DNA from: Mactra quadrangularis
Taxonomy: Eukaryota; Mollusca; Bivalvia; Venerida; Mactridae
NCBI GenBank assembly: GCA_025267735.1
Contig: CM046307.1
Coordinates: 39,051,231 to 39,115,230 of the forward strand
Direction of reading: 5' to 3'
Length of the DNA: 64,000 nucleotides
The notes below the pieces were generated by a model. It had not been told where the DNA came from, did no database searches, and saw nothing but the letters and a program-made list of their open reading frames with translations. Positions 43,001 to 53,528 of the stretch are shown here, piece by piece (position 1 is the first letter of the stretch; each line of letters begins with the position of its first letter). The translations under genes were made by a program, and so were the position numbers.

Positions 43001-45949
43001 TTTCTCTCCAAGAGCATGAATTCAAGTAAGAAAGATGTTATTAAAAGTACAGACACATTTAGTGACAGTGAGAATGAATCCAACAGTAATCAGGTAAAAA
43101 CTGACAATACTGAAGTATTAAAAAACAATGCTGATAAAACATCCAAGAAAAAATTTAAATCTGCCAGATCAAAGTCTAACTCTCAGAATGAATTGAAAAC
43201 TAGTAATGTAAGGAAAGGTTTGGGTGACTCTAAGACTAATGTTAAAGAGAAGGCCAACAAAGACCATGCCAGTAAGGTAAAAGCTCTGTCGGGTATAAAT
43301 GGTGTTGCCATCAATGAAAAATCTCTCTCTTCCAATGTAAGTTCAAAATCTGATGAAGTTAAACAGCCTTCAAATGAAATTCCAAAAACGGATAGTTTTT
43401 CGTGGTTGAAAATTTTCTCAACTAATGAAGAAAGTGAATTAAGTGTACCCACTGCTGTAGGTACGACAGAAGATGTGATGACTGACCTTAGTGAAGATTT
43501 AGCACAAATAAACAAAAAAATGGATGTTTCTGAGGATGATGATTCCAACTCGTTGGACATGGATGATGTGTTCAAAATTGATCGTCTCTCAAGCCTAGAG
43601 CCAAAGACTATCATTCCGTTTAATATTGAAAACGCAGCAACAAAAAATAATGATAAAACAGGTTGTCATTCAGTGAATGACCCAGACACTTGTAAACCTA
43701 AGTACAGTAAACGACAAACTGCTAAAAGAACTATAGGACGATTTAAGACAAAGAAAATTGTTGAGTGTCCAAACAAAAATTCTGATGTGGAATCTATAGT
43801 ATCAGGACATCGGTATGACAGTGACCCTGAATATGATCCATTTATGGACTCCGATGATGATTTTGTTAAATGCAAAAAGAGATTTGTTGGTAGTAAGGCA
43901 TGTAGTAGGACTAAAAGAAAGAACACTTTAGACAGTAGTGACAGTGACATGGAAAGTAGATATGCCAGTGATTGTGATCAAAATAGCTCCGAGATAAGTT
44001 CTTCAAGGAGTAAACGTACAAAGAAGGGAAGAAAGAGTTGTTGCCCTTGCTGCTTAGGATCTCGATCACCAAGAAAAAGATCTGCTAGTCCAACATTAAG
44101 TGTTACTAGTATAGGTAAATTATCAAGAAATCACAAACAGTACATTAAGCAAACATTGAAATTGTTACAGTTACAGGAAAAAATACATTCTCTATTCTTA
44201 ACATTATTTCCTGAATGTGCTGAGCTGATTATGTGTTCTAAAGTTGGTACTGATGACTTTGCCTCTTTAATTGATGAAGTCATTGGTAGTTTGGATAACA
44301 GCTCAGGAACTGTCCAACCTCAAACGACTAAGTGTGAAACTGAAGACGGTGTCAAAGAACAAGTCGGAGACCATGTTATGAATAAGGTTAGCTCAACATT
44401 AACTTCACAGAACTCGGTATTGTCAGAAGGTTCTGTGGTAGATGAAAGGGCTAAAGAACAAATTGCATGGTGTTCAAATGAAGTTACAAATGTAGCTACT
44501 AAGGGTCATGTTAACAATGATAAAGGGGATAATCCACTAAACTCTGGGACTTTACTTGAGTCTGGGAATTTATGGCAGCATTCTACATTATATAATCAAA
44601 CATTACTTTCTTCCTCTCTTAGTAGTGCTTCTAGTCTAAGATTCGAGAATAATACTTTAAATGATGACGATGACCAGCTAGATTCTGACATCATACCTGA
44701 TAATGTGTCTTTACCTTCAACTTATACATGTAATACTGTATCTCAGGAACTCCATGCATCAAAATGTGATCCTAATGTGGTCAGTTATACGCAGGAAGAC
44801 AAAAATGTGCACTTATTAAACAATGACAATGATGCTCATTTCATAGACTCAACTGAACACCCTCCAGAGCTTCAGTACTTTGCTCCTATCAACCCAATAC
44901 CTGCTATTCAAAATGAAATCACAATTACACTAGATCTCAACGCTGTGCGGGTCTCTTTGTGTCGTAGTCCTAAACATTGTCTTAGAAGGCTTCATGACCA
45001 AATGGTTAAACTGTGTAAATTACTTCTTCCGAAGATAACTTTCAAAAATTATTTTTATAGAAATTTAGACAATTTGGAATTTATGGTTGATTTAATGCTT
45101 GACTCAAACTCTAAGAATCAACCTGTGGATACTGAAGAAGAACTGGAGGCTTCAGATGTTGAAGAAGTCCCCAAGTGGCCCGAAATAATTCCTGAGAAAA
45201 TGGAAATTTTGGAACCACCCCTTATACAAGAAACTGACACCGTTCAAGTTAACTTTTTCAATTCCAACTCAGATTCAGTATCAGAAGATAGGGAGCCATT
45301 GTTTATGAAATGTTCTGATCTATTTGAACAACAGATAAAATCACAACGGGAATCTTTAAAGAAAGATGTTTTCCATATCGAGGAAGATAAAATTGAAAAT
45401 AATTGGACATGTGCTGAACAAGTTATCAATAGTATTAATTCTATAAATAAAATGGCGCAGAGATCTAGAGGTCGTCCTAGACGTGATTCTCGTCTTCGAA
45501 AACGTAGTGCTGATGAAAAACGTACATTATTTGTACAAGAAAAATTACAAAATAATCAAAATTGTACATTTGTTTGTGATAGTCCCATTAAAACGAGACC
45601 CGGGGTCAAAGGGCGGCCAGGAAGAAAAAGGATTCGAAGGGAGAGCTCTAAAGAAAAGTTTTTGTCGGAGTTGAATCTTGGTGATAAATTAACATGTGAC
45701 GATAAACCAGTTGAGAAGACTCCACGCAATGGTAGAAAGAGATTAAAACGGTCCAACAACACTCCACTCTCAGTACTAGAGACTTGTCCTGAAACAAATG
45801 AACCTGTAGTTGAGACAACTAAAGAAACTGATAATGTAGAAGATAACCTTCCTGATGGAAATGATGCTAGTGCTAAATTACCCTCAGATTCTGAGTCGGG
45901 GTTAAAATCTCCTGATAAGAATATTTTTGAATTAATGCAGCCATCTTAA
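33966..45949 (+). CDS. C2H2 zinc-finger / AT-hook-like nuclear protein
   Basis: Proposed exons: 33966-34028, 39064-39204 and 40478-45949, all phase 0 with GT-AG introns, about 1,890 residues. Seen: a basic RKRR, then finger 1 (CNIC...HRQVH); finger 2 (CSVRRC...HRRQH), split by the second intron; an atypical finger; and finger 4 (CHSC...HIYVQH). A long Ser/Asp/Lys-rich, probably disordered region follows. It contains CHKCGG...CRC (nt 41796-41865) and a CCPCC cluster (44038-44052). Two similar helical modules lie at nt 44124-44300 and 44958-45108. C-terminal AT-hook-like motifs are RGRPRR (45472) and GRPGRKRIRR (45610). The stop is TAA 45947-45949. Known: C2H2 fingers and AT-hooks bind DNA. Inferred: a nuclear chromatin or transcription regulator. 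I do not recognise the family. An ATG at 40460 is upstream of the acceptor and is not the true start. The first exon is tentative. Confidence 0.85.
34029..35428. other. Gene 3 intron 1, left part
   Basis: AT-rich; no gene. At 34887-34977 words like ACAACTTAACC and GGTTGAGTTGTC resemble those at 11965-12078. Confidence 0.45.
35429..38903. mobile_element. 3.5-kb TIR element CAGGGCATTTTTT with TTATG duplication
   Basis: The left end is CAGGGCATTTTTT and the right end AAAAAATGCCCTG. TTATG flanks both (35424-35428 and 38904-38908). Subterminal ATTGTGAAGGGGCC occurs near both ends. No long reading frame, so it is non-autonomous or decayed. Superfamily is undecided: the ends look hAT-like but the duplication is 5 bp. 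It makes up most of intron 1 of gene 3. Confidence 0.75.
37443..37622. mobile_element. Dispersed TIR element, copy 2, nested in the 3.5-kb element
   Basis: ACGATGCATTCGGAACTCCTC at left (first 20 bases considered) is inverted as GAGGACTTCCGAATGTATCG at right. The interior matches 18527-18665. Confidence 0.75.
39064..39204 (+). CDS. Gene 3 exon: first finger and half of the second
   Basis: The acceptor GTTGTTTTACAG and donor GTACAT bound 47 codons. WSCNICSEVFHSK...HRQVH is a complete C2H2 finger. YRCSVRRCIK is the cysteine half of the next one, completed after the intron. Confidence 0.85.
39280..39718. mobile_element. hAT-like non-autonomous element (tentative)
   Basis: The ends CAGTGTTAGAAATAACCACT and (reverse) CAGGGCCGGCGAAATCTTAG share TTAGAA and ACTTG spacing. 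Words GGGCAAGT recur inside. No clear target duplication. It lies in intron 2 of gene 3. Confidence 0.45.
40135..40433 (+). mobile_element. SINE-A, tRNA-derived, full length
   Basis: Head TCTAGCTCAGTCGG and GGTCGTAGGTTTGATTCTCG. Body GGAGCTTGGTCATGGAATAA. End GCTACGGAGTTAAACCCACC. Its end is about 45 bases from the acceptor of the large gene 3 exon. Confidence 0.88.
40478..45949 (+). CDS. Gene 3 large terminal exon (5.5 kb)
   Basis: The acceptor TCTATTTCAG is followed by one open frame of 1,823 codons to TAA. Coding on this scale without a stop in AT-rich DNA is decisive. Frames on the opposite strand within it are shadows. Confidence 0.95.
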   Translation, partial: SFSTLSALQCHRRQHCDLRTYHCTICGGGYLLKSHLLRHRCQPGRKRHHRCHSCKATFSRILSLAHHIYVQHRKYNVRKSFKNLKIKHRKSKSPIVDDSKILLKITAGKSMTIISPTKTRPDNGNKKRHGRKSKKKHRKEEKETKRKGIILSIKKGTVNLSDKRTRNKTVPERCSSRLNKIQSDYKVGEQKSELKLTIKTNLNSSGDVYKVCDTKMDTSPITSQISVKKAHSLTDIDKMDRSGLDSDILNDTEEAKVRNGIVITKDKSGNLLAEQLQSSKVKKKDRDNVFDSFSDVGLWKVMPSPRTDRPLDVLKLKLSPHKPVRVDTQDDGCNYNASKYLDIPISAGVPKTKSDASGEDSDVVVSSPAFDKESDGGINNVNDSGIEVLSSSSCNRSNGNSVRSVALEDNSPTYLHTEDSLLSLDSPYTDSMNKSEHSICHKCGGIILEANNNTRSPGKCRCNLSNPNSPFQTPVSPLKSNLPTSDSTKSGTDNVFSIAHKSLLSLDSSGEKDELSTEMISEPSTVNDEEENDVMIISSEDNARNSDKRTRLKLKIRPLKGSISPVKQSKKSSPKAQLNKSNSYGFVPDSKLDGLTFKRDLGVEFDDVQILEQNFSEISTPKDILPISRKSYCNMNNANSKLENTIHHDVIVIDNEGSESIAKQTTTNAISDSKSENCLHSRKKPLFKCKKQHENKTESQTINDMSQITEQESVSNNKVVTNKKPLFKKRSISGEDKSSASVPDTPVISQVSDLPSKVEDKTVNSKLDSNTGDIKLESKAVEIEMKPNVKTKRLSEVSKLTISNEDDDSLVQLSDVCVDSPPEVPKQSSTPLDLFQQQFLSFLSKSMNSSKKDVIKSTDTFSDSENESNSNQVKTDNTEVLKNNADKTSKKKFKSARSKSNSQNELKTSNVRKGLGDSKTNVKEKANKDHASKVKALSGINGVAINEKSLSSNVSSKSDEVKQPSNEIPKTDSFSWLKIFSTNEESELSVPTAVGTTEDVMTDLSEDLAQINKKMDVSEDDDSNSLDMDDVFKIDRLSSLEPKTIIPFNIENAATKNNDKTGCHSVNDPDTCKPKYSKRQTAKRTIGRFKTKKIVECPNKNSDVESIVSGHRYDSDPEYDPFMDSDDDFVKCKKRFVGSKACSRTKRKNTLDSSDSDMESRYASDCDQNSSEISSSRSKRTKKGRKSCCPCCLGSRSPRKRSASPTLSVTSIGKLSRNHKQYIKQTLKLLQLQEKIHSLFLTLFPECAELIMCSKVGTDDFASLIDEVIGSLDNSSGTVQPQTTKCETEDGVKEQVGDHVMNKVSSTLTSQNSVLSEGSVVDERAKEQIAWCSNEVTNVATKGHVNNDKGDNPLNSGTLLESGNLWQHSTLYNQTLLSSSLSSASSLRFENNTLNDDDDQLDSDIIPDNVSLPSTYTCNTVSQELHASKCDPNVVSYTQEDKNVHLLNNDNDAHFIDSTEHPPELQYFAPINPIPAIQNEITITLDLNAVRVSLCRSPKHCLRRLHDQMVKLCKLLLPKITFKNYFYRNLDNLEFMVDLMLDSNSKNQPVDTEEELEASDVEEVPKWPEIIPEKMEILEPPLIQETDTVQVNFFNSNSDSVSEDREPLFMKCSDLFEQQIKSQRESLKKDVFHIEEDKIENNWTCAEQVINSINSINKMAQRSRGRPRRDSRLRKRSADEKRTLFVQEKLQNNQNCTFVCDSPIKTRPGVKGRPGRKRIRRESSKEKFLSELNLGDKLTCDDKPVEKTPRNGRKRLKRSNNTPLSVLETCPETNEPVVETTKETDNVEDNLPDGNDASAKLPSDSESGLKSPDKNIFELMQPS

Positions 45950-47100
45950 TTTTGTATTATTTATTAGACATTTTTCACCTTTTTGTACTGTATGTTCTAT
46001 TCATTAAACATTTGTATATATATTCGCTCATAAATGATCCTTTTCAAAATAATATCCCAAAACTTTCATTGAATCATCTGAATCACACTCATGTCTGTCT
46101 ATCATACTTTTTTAAAAACTATTTTATAACAAAGGCAGCAAAGTTCATGTTTTCATTTATGCGTAGAAATTATTTCTGGCCTTTTCATACCTAACTTTTG
46201 AGGGTAACCAATTCTGCTTTTGTTGTTGATTTTTTTTCTCACTATTTTTGAATTTTTAGTATTCAGTCATTTTGCATTGTTCTATGATTTTATTGAAGTA
46301 TTGACATTAGTATTTGTTTATCACTAGATAATTGCCCTTTTAAATGTCTGTAAAATGAATGCTTTGATGTCTTCTTAGGTGATCAGATAGCCGTAAGTCT
46401 AGAAAGTGTTCTTTTCCTTATATGTATAAGTTGCTAAAATCATGTAATTCAGAAAGTTCAAGATTTTGAAATTGTTGAATCTTCATAAATAGTTCCTTAT
46501 CATTTTTTCAGAAGTTATTTAAAACAAATGCACCAGGATTTAAAATTTTTAATGATAATCATGTCAATATTTATGAGTGTTTAAAGACAAAATTAAACTT
46601 ATTGTTAAGACCATGCATATAAATGATAGTATGAGACATTCTGAAACATGGGTTAGGAATCGTAATAAGATTCACACCATATAAATGTATGTGTGTGTGC
46701 TTTGGAAGGAAATTGTCTTCAAAATGTGATGATTTATTAACCAGAAACTATTCTATATTGTAGTATTCCTAATGTTGGGGTTCGACACTAAAAGTGATCT
46801 GGGATTCCGAGCATACCAAAAAAAGTGGGGATGAATCCCAGTGATGCTTAACTAAGAAGTTCACACACAAATTTGAGCTCCCATGAATTGTTCATTGCAA
46901 TTTATGACTGCAAATCTATCTTAATTTTTTGTCGTTAATTAAAGGAATGCCTTACAGAAAAACTGACTAGGAATTTCTTCTAGATCTCTGACGAAACATT
47001 TAGTGTCGAACCCTGAATATTGTATAATTTTGAAGAAAGATGGCAAACTGTATGATAAATAGGGCTCCAATTGGTTATTAATTATGATTTGTTGAATAAA
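45950..47100 (+). other. Gene 3 3' untranslated region with AATAAA at 47095-47100
   Basis: AT-rich and non-coding after the stop. AATAAA ends at 47100. The element at 46775-47016 lies inside. The exact cleavage site cannot be seen. Confidence 0.45.
46775..47016. mobile_element. TIR element GGGTTCGACACTAAA
   Basis: Left GGGGTTCGACACTAAA and right TTTAGTGTCGAACCCTG are inverted over about 16 bp. 240 bp, non-coding. Confidence 0.78.
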
Positions 47101-47397
47101 TATAGTTGTTTTTAAAATATTTGTGTTAAACTAGTTGTATTATATGATTATTATAAATGTTTATTTATAAATGGTATTGTTGAAAGACTGTAGATAAGAA
47201 GGTTGGATGTAAAATTTGTAGTAAAACTGTACATATTACATTGTTATAACAATAATAGTAGTCTTAGCTCACCTGTTTTCATTGTTGAAACATTTTGTGA
47301 TCATCCCTGTTAAGTTTTTTTTCCACTATTTTGTTTAATGAAAGATCAGATAAAAGCCTCTAGGAGTTTGGCTCTCATTAATTAGTAATTAATTGTT

Positions 47398-47640
47398 TTC
47401 TCATTATACCCCCGCTTCGAAGAAGAGGGGGGTATACTGTTTTACCCTTGTCCGTGCGTCCGTCCGTTACAAAATTTCCGTCGCAGTTTTCTCAGCAACT
47501 ATAACATGCAGCAGCCTAATACTTTGCATATTGCTTCACCCCATAGTCCCGTGTGGTGTAAAGCGATTTCATGCTCCTTGCTCATCTACTTCCTGTTTGT
47601 CGCATATTTTTACATTTTGGCGGGGGTATCACTAGTGAGC
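47398..47640. repeat. Dispersed repeat with GGGGGGTATACTGTTTTACC
   Basis: Starts near TACCCCCGCTTCGAAGAAGA and ends GGCGGGGGTATCACTAGTGA, so the ends are partly inverted. To my knowledge, similar sequence is a common repeat in mollusc genomes. The open frame across it is an artefact. Confidence 0.6.
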
Positions 47641-48212
47641 ATTAGCTCACAGATTTACTTGTTTAATAAATGTTGAATATTATATCTGTCTGGATGGTGT
47701 AGAATAATGATGTTCAACTTGACTAACTTGTACATGTACATTTATTCCTGTTGGCTAGTAAATTATTTTATTGCACTAGCCTATGGAATTATAAAAGACT
47801 AATAAATATTTTTTTTGATTACCATGACAATTTAATCATTTATGTATACAATATGACTATTGTTTGTTTTTGAATTACATAAACTGAAAATTTGGACGCG
47901 ATATTTTTTCTGCAAACAATTTGATATGCTAATTTTATTATTTTTTAGACAACTATGGACTATTTAAAGTTCCACTTCCCTGTTTGACATAAGCATGATT
48001 GAAAGTTTTCTGTATTAATACTGATTTCAGTATTTTGAGAATGAATTGCTCTACATGAGAGATCTGTCTATTTCAGTAATTTGACTGTAGGTTTCGGTAT
48101 TTTCAAAACTTTCTCCTTCTAACCATGTGTAAGTGTATAAGTCTATTTATGATTGATCATATTGTTAAAGTTAAAGGCACATTTTAAAATCACTGTCAAA
48201 AAGAGTGAAACC
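47641..48212. other. AT-rich, nothing recognised
   Basis: No gene or clear repeat was seen. Confidence 0.45.
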
Positions 48213-48416
48213 CGGGTTGGTAAGGCATGGTAATTTGAAATCTTGTGTCAGAAGGGGGTACAGGTTCGAATCCCACCCGGGGAGGTTATACCCTTCCATG
48301 AAAATTTGACAATAATGTTGATTTTCCTCCATTGATAAGATATATAGAGAAGTTTCCGGCCTTATGGAAGGGTGGGTGAGTACTGGTTATAGACGAAGGT
48401 CGAACCAGCTAGGTTA
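48213..48416 (+). mobile_element. SINE-B copy lacking its tail
   Basis: Head CCCGGGTTGGTAAGG and B box AGGTTCGAATCCCACCCGGG, body TTATACCCTTCCATGAAAAT, ending near AGCTAGGTTA without the GGCGTTAAA tail. Confidence 0.82.
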
Positions 48417-49554
48417 ATGATAAGATTATAATTAATTGATCTTGGAGAAGCTGATAGTAAGGGAATGCAAGCAGGATGCATCATTGCTTATTTTCAGTTA
48501 CTTATTCCAAACAAAGGGTATGGATCTTATTGGAGGGTTTTGAAAGAGAAATGCTCAGGGCTGAGTGTTCTATTATTATGTCGTAGTTCTTTACTTATTA
48601 TTGTTTGTATATTTAAAAAATAAATCCAGCCTAACTATTGTTCATTATTTGAAATCATGATTATCAATTTCATATGGGAAAATTTTCAAAACTGGTCATG
48701 AAAAAAAAGTTTTAAAGTGATTGTTTATATCCTTTATTTGAAAACTACTTGAATCGAGAAAGACAAGAAATTCATGATTTTCAAAAAAAAGTGTATTAAT
48801 CTTTGATATTTTTAATGCATCAAATGGTTAAGGGGCAATTTCCTCGAAATAGGACTGTTTAGGAGGCTTTAAACTATTCTTGTGAACACAATTCAGTAGT
48901 TCCTGTTCTAGTTTCATCCATGTTGGTTGAATTACTGTGGTGTATTTTGACTTATCTGATTTTAGTGATTTAATAAACAGAGGTTATTTGGTTATTATTT
49001 TGTGAGCTTTTAAATAGAATTCTCTGTCATTGACATCTTTATAAGGGTCTGACTTTGAGGATTAGTATCAGGGCTCGAATTCAAGCTCGCATACTCACAA
49101 AATGCAAGCAGATTTTGAAAATTGCGAGTAACTATTAAACTGGCAAATTTTCTCGAGTTGAAATCACTACAGAAATATTGCTGTCTAAACTAATGAGGCT
49201 CAAATCACCATTGAAACGGTCTGACAGATTGATAATATGATATAATTAGATTCACAGTAAAAACATTTTTTTGTTGCTCTCAGTGAAATAAAACTATTTT
49301 ATGCTAAGATACTAAGAATTTTAATAAGTATATTATACTGCTATGCTGAATTTTTGTAATTGATTAGACAAAATTTTACATACTTTCAGGACTTGTAGTA
49401 ATTTTTGTCATCAGATGTTTTTGTGAAACCCTGAGCCTTAGAAAGCGTACATTTTACTCTATTACAATTAATGCTTAAAAGCTTATGTTGCCTGATAGTA
49501 AACATGATTGTTAAATACTTCTATGAATTAAGTTCTTGTTGCCTCTTGGCAATT
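48417..49554. other. AT-rich, nothing firm
   Basis: A CAGGGCTCGAA end at about 49072 may be half of a repeat. No gene was seen. Confidence 0.4.
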
Positions 49555-49925
49555 AGGGACTTTAGTCAGTTATTTCCCCTTGTATACTCTTCAAATAGGT
49601 AGGTCCAATTAGTTTGACTACTCGGATTTTACTCTTACTTTTCAATGTCAATTTGCCAAAATTAATCTTAAATAACTTTTTTTTGTAAATCATCTTATTT
49701 GTTTGAAATTCAATCTAAGTATTTTTAGGGTAAATAACAATCAAAACGGTCATCACTTCTGTTAATATCTTCATTACCAAGAAAGATATTAGATGAAATA
49801 TTTGGTTATCCTTATATAGGAATTCAATGATAAAATCCGAGGATTTCATCTGTAAGGACCTACTTACCAATTGGATTGCTTCAGATTTTATCATGGAAAG
49901 ATAACTGACTTAAGTCACTAATTAT
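49555..49925. mobile_element. TIR element ending AGTCAGTTAT, copy 2 (complete)
   Basis: Left AGGGACTTTAGTCAGTTAT and right ATAACTGACTTAAGTCACT are inverted over about 20 bp. The body matches 20858-21183. Confidence 0.85.
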
Positions 49926-49950
49926 TACTGGGAGAATTTATGAAAGATCT

Positions 49951-50191
49951 GTGATACTTTTCACAAAAATTCTTACGATAAAAGTCTTTGCAAGTCAAAA
50001 GCCAGAAACATTAATAAGAAGGTCATTTTTTGGCTTATTAATTTCAAATATTACTGAATGGTGTAGAATATTGTATACCTTTTGAATATAATATCATAGT
50101 TATGCTTATTATCCATCTCACTTTGAACTGCAAATTATATGAAATTGACTTCCGATAACTTTTTTCGTAAGATTTTTGTGAAAAGGAGCAC
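49951..50191. mobile_element. TIR element GTGCTTTTCAC, copy 2
   Basis: The ends are ACTTTTCACAAAAATTCTTA and TAAGATTTTTGTGAAAAGGA. The body matches 55642-55880. Confidence 0.85.
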
Positions 50192-50985
50192 TGTACTACT
50201 ATAAAATGATTTAGTATAGAGACTTCAGCAGTTTTCATGGTAGAGCCCCGAGTTGTTTTCTATAGTTAAATGTTATAAACCTATTTAGGTTATTTTTTCT
50301 AAACATGTTTTTGTCTATTATTTTACAAATATGTGCTGTCAGAATGAATTGTGTACCATTTTCATTGTTATACATTTTTTTGCATAATTTCTTTGATATA
50401 GCTTATTCCAAGGTAGACAACTCTTTACCTTACTTAAAGTGTGAAAAACATTGATATTGTGATTACTTCCCTTTGTTTGATAGTTTGTGGTGAATATTCC
50501 TTAGATTTTTTATTAGTTTTGTTACATTTAAATGCAGTAAGCGTTCATATTTATGATATTTTTCATTGCCAATGTTTTCATTTTTATCTCACTGAAGCAT
50601 AAAGTGCTCAAGGTGAGCTATTGTGACCAGCCATTGTTCATCTAAACTCACTTATACAATATCTCCTAAACTCTTGGCTAAATGAAGCTAAACTTGTCTT
50701 AGTTTTCCTGCCATGAACCTTTTTGAAAGTTTTTTAAATAATTCAGTTGCATTGCCATGGCAACAAAAAATCAAGCAAATTCTAATACCAACAGACCTAT
50801 GATTACCATATTTGGCACATAATCATGGTCTCAAACTATTCTACAAAGTTTGTTTTAACTATGTTCAAAGAGGTCAAAATTTACTCTTTCATAAGAATTT
50901 CAGAGAGCAGTCTAAACACTCAGTCCAAAATAATAAGACATACAGCTTTCATATTTTGTATTTAGCATCATTTTAGTTCTCTTTT
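50192..50985. other. AT-rich; part of a common AGGTGAGCTATTGTGACC repeat at 50615
   Basis: GTGCTCAAGGTGAGCTATTG near 50608 looks like one end of a widespread repeat. The rest shows nothing recognisable. Confidence 0.4.
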
Positions 50986-53177
50986 AACATTCATTTTCAA
51001 TAAGCGGGTGCATTTTGGAGGTATGAAAGACAGGAAAATCACTGTTCTAGAATTCTTTATTTAGCATTTTAATCGAAAAATATAACATGTAAACTACAAC
51101 TTTCTGAAATATTTTGATCATGACATCAGTAATTGTTGTCATATGCTTATTTGAAGTACGACTGTCAGGGGTACAAATTTTGCCATGAAATGTTCGTTAT
51201 GCTAACTTCCAATGGTAGCTTACCATAAATAGTGGGTATAGTACACATTTAAGAATTTTCCCTTATATAAACAAAGTGCCAATCTTCAGATAATTAAGAA
51301 AGATATTTGTACTGACTAATAATATTCAATTGCCATATGCTAGATCAAACTCAGTACAATCTGGTTCAAAGGAAATTGTAATCGGTATGAGTATAATAAA
51401 TCATAATTTTATGTCTGGATATTCCATGTTCATAATTCCATTCAAATGTTACACTGGAACCTTAAAAAGATAGTGTGTAATTGAAGAATTACTCTTATAT
51501 GTGATTTTTCCCATGATTTTTTTCAAAAATGCTTCCAAAATTTCGATGAAATGTTCGTTACCTAAAGTATGAAATTTGTTTTCTCAATCCTTCTTTATAT
51601 AGGTTCGCATAGCTTTTGTTTCGTTTAAGCCATCGACGATTTATATTTCTTAATTCCTGCCCTTGATTTCACAAGAAAAGAAAAAAATAATATGAAATGT
51701 TCGTTACTTATCTTGACATGTTCGTTACTAATCATTCATTGGTGTATCATTGCAAATAGAGTACTGCAATGAATAGGATTTGTACTCTGCTAAGACATGT
51801 AATTATTTCCCTTCTAGTTATACACTCCGATACATTTTTCTGAGACTGACTAAAGACAGGATGAGACAATTTAATTGGTTGAGCTTTCAAGAATATAAAA
51901 CAAAATGAAGGTGTCGTTTAATAGATACGATTTCAAAAGAAACCATGCTTAAGCTAACTTTAGATATAAGTAAAAAGTGAAAATAAGGAACGAATTATAT
52001 ACTTAAATGGAAGAAACAACTTATTTTTATGTTAGACTGGTACAGTGAATCGTTAATGCTGCTGACATGTTCGTTACATTGTCGTAACGAACATGTCATA
52101 ATTTAGTCATGGCTTATATTTTGAACCTTTACTATGCATCCAATAAAACATTCTATATATTCAAAGTTCACTCCAATGTCAATTGATTTAGCAAAACAAA
52201 ATATGAGAAAAACAATTTAAGCAAATTTGTGGAATAAAGAAAATAACCTTACTGCTGTATTGCGAGATCTCCTTTTAATTTCTATAAAGCGGCAGTTGAC
52301 CTTCTCTGTAAGCTTTATCGGGAATAATATCGTTAAGTTAAATGAATTCATGTACAAAGGGATTTAAAAACTGAATGTAAACCGCCAAAATCACGCAGTG
52401 TGTAAATTTCAGTCACGAACATGTCAGTAACGAACACTTCAAATTAGGAGCTTATACTTGATTATCTTTCCGTAATTTCAAAAGAATATAAAGTTAACAT
52501 GTTCTTTTGAGATAATATGCAGCATTACTCATTTCAAGGTAAGTTAATGTCTTTCTAATAGTATGTTTTTTTAGAAACTTAAGGTAACGAACATGTCAAT
52601 TCAAAGTCAATTTAGGGTGAGTAATAACTTCAAACTTGTATATTGTCTAAAATACTTAAATTCTTAACAAAAATTGAAGCATTATGTAATATTATAAAAC
52701 TAACGTCTATGAAAATAACCAAACCAATACAATTTGATGTGTTATTCTTTGAAATGCTGCCATGTAAAAACTTAGTAACGAACATTTCCTGAAAATTTGA
52801 TCGCTAAAAACCAGACTTTTAATGAGGTTAAAAGTCAATTAACAATCGACAGTTGTTGGAAAATACACTAAGCTTATGACTATAAGCTTTCAGTTACAAA
52901 ATAACATCAACACAATTGAACTAAATTGCTTCGTTTAATTTCTACGCCTGTTTAAAGAAACAGCGTATTGATCGGCGACAGTAACGAACATGTCAAAAAT
53001 CAACTTTATCCATTGAAATTTTTGCAAATTTGATGAAATAATACTTTTTATAAACCATGCAGTTGAAGGTCTACTGCTATAGCATATTTTAGGCTGATTT
53101 ACCGAGATTTATATCGTAAGGGACAAAGAGAATAGACCGGCGACACCACTTGCACCCGCTTATTGAAAATGAGTGTT
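50986..53177. mobile_element. 2.2-kb TIR element with mirrored GACATGTTCGTTAC motifs
   Basis: Ends at 50986-51012 and 53151-53177 are inverted over 27 bp (core AATAAGCGGGTGCA). Five copies of GACATGTTCGTTAC or close variants lie in the left half (51188, 51548, 51694, 51715, 52064). Six reverse copies lie in the right half (52084, 52412, 52427, 52584, 52775, 52981). At the centre, 52064-52097, a forward and a reverse copy form a hairpin with loop ATTGTC. Sequence between motifs is not obviously palindromic. No coding frame. Confidence 0.8.
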
Positions 53178-53185
53178 AAGCTTAT

Positions 53186-53430
53186 TATTGTTCGTTTTTT
53201 CTCAACTATCAAAGCTTGAATAATTACACGGTGACTGAATGCATTGTTTTTGTACTGTTTAATTGTTTAAAAAAATATCTTAATTTAAACATTTCATACG
53301 GCATAAGCAGCTTTACTCGATCATAATACACACTTTTGGAAACTCATGGATGTATTACGACAATAATTTTAACAAATGCATTCACCGTGAAATTATTCAT
53401 GTTTTGACAGTTGAGAAAAAACGAACAATA
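53186..53430. mobile_element. TIR element TATTGTTCGTTTTTTCTCAA
   Basis: The outer 60 bp on each side pair well, including CTCAACTRTCAAA and an inner block around GAATAATT and GAATGCATT. It begins 8 bases after the end of the 2.2-kb element. Confidence 0.88.
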
Positions 53431-53528
53431 CTAAGATGCCCCTCAGAAAATAAACAAAGCTAAAAATACCAATATAATATGGAATTGAATTTATTGAATA
53501 GGGTAATATCTACCTGCTGACTGAAAAG

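Noticed and set aside
40687..45762. Several reverse-strand frames of 61-143 codons
   Set aside because: Shadows of the 5.5-kb coding exon.
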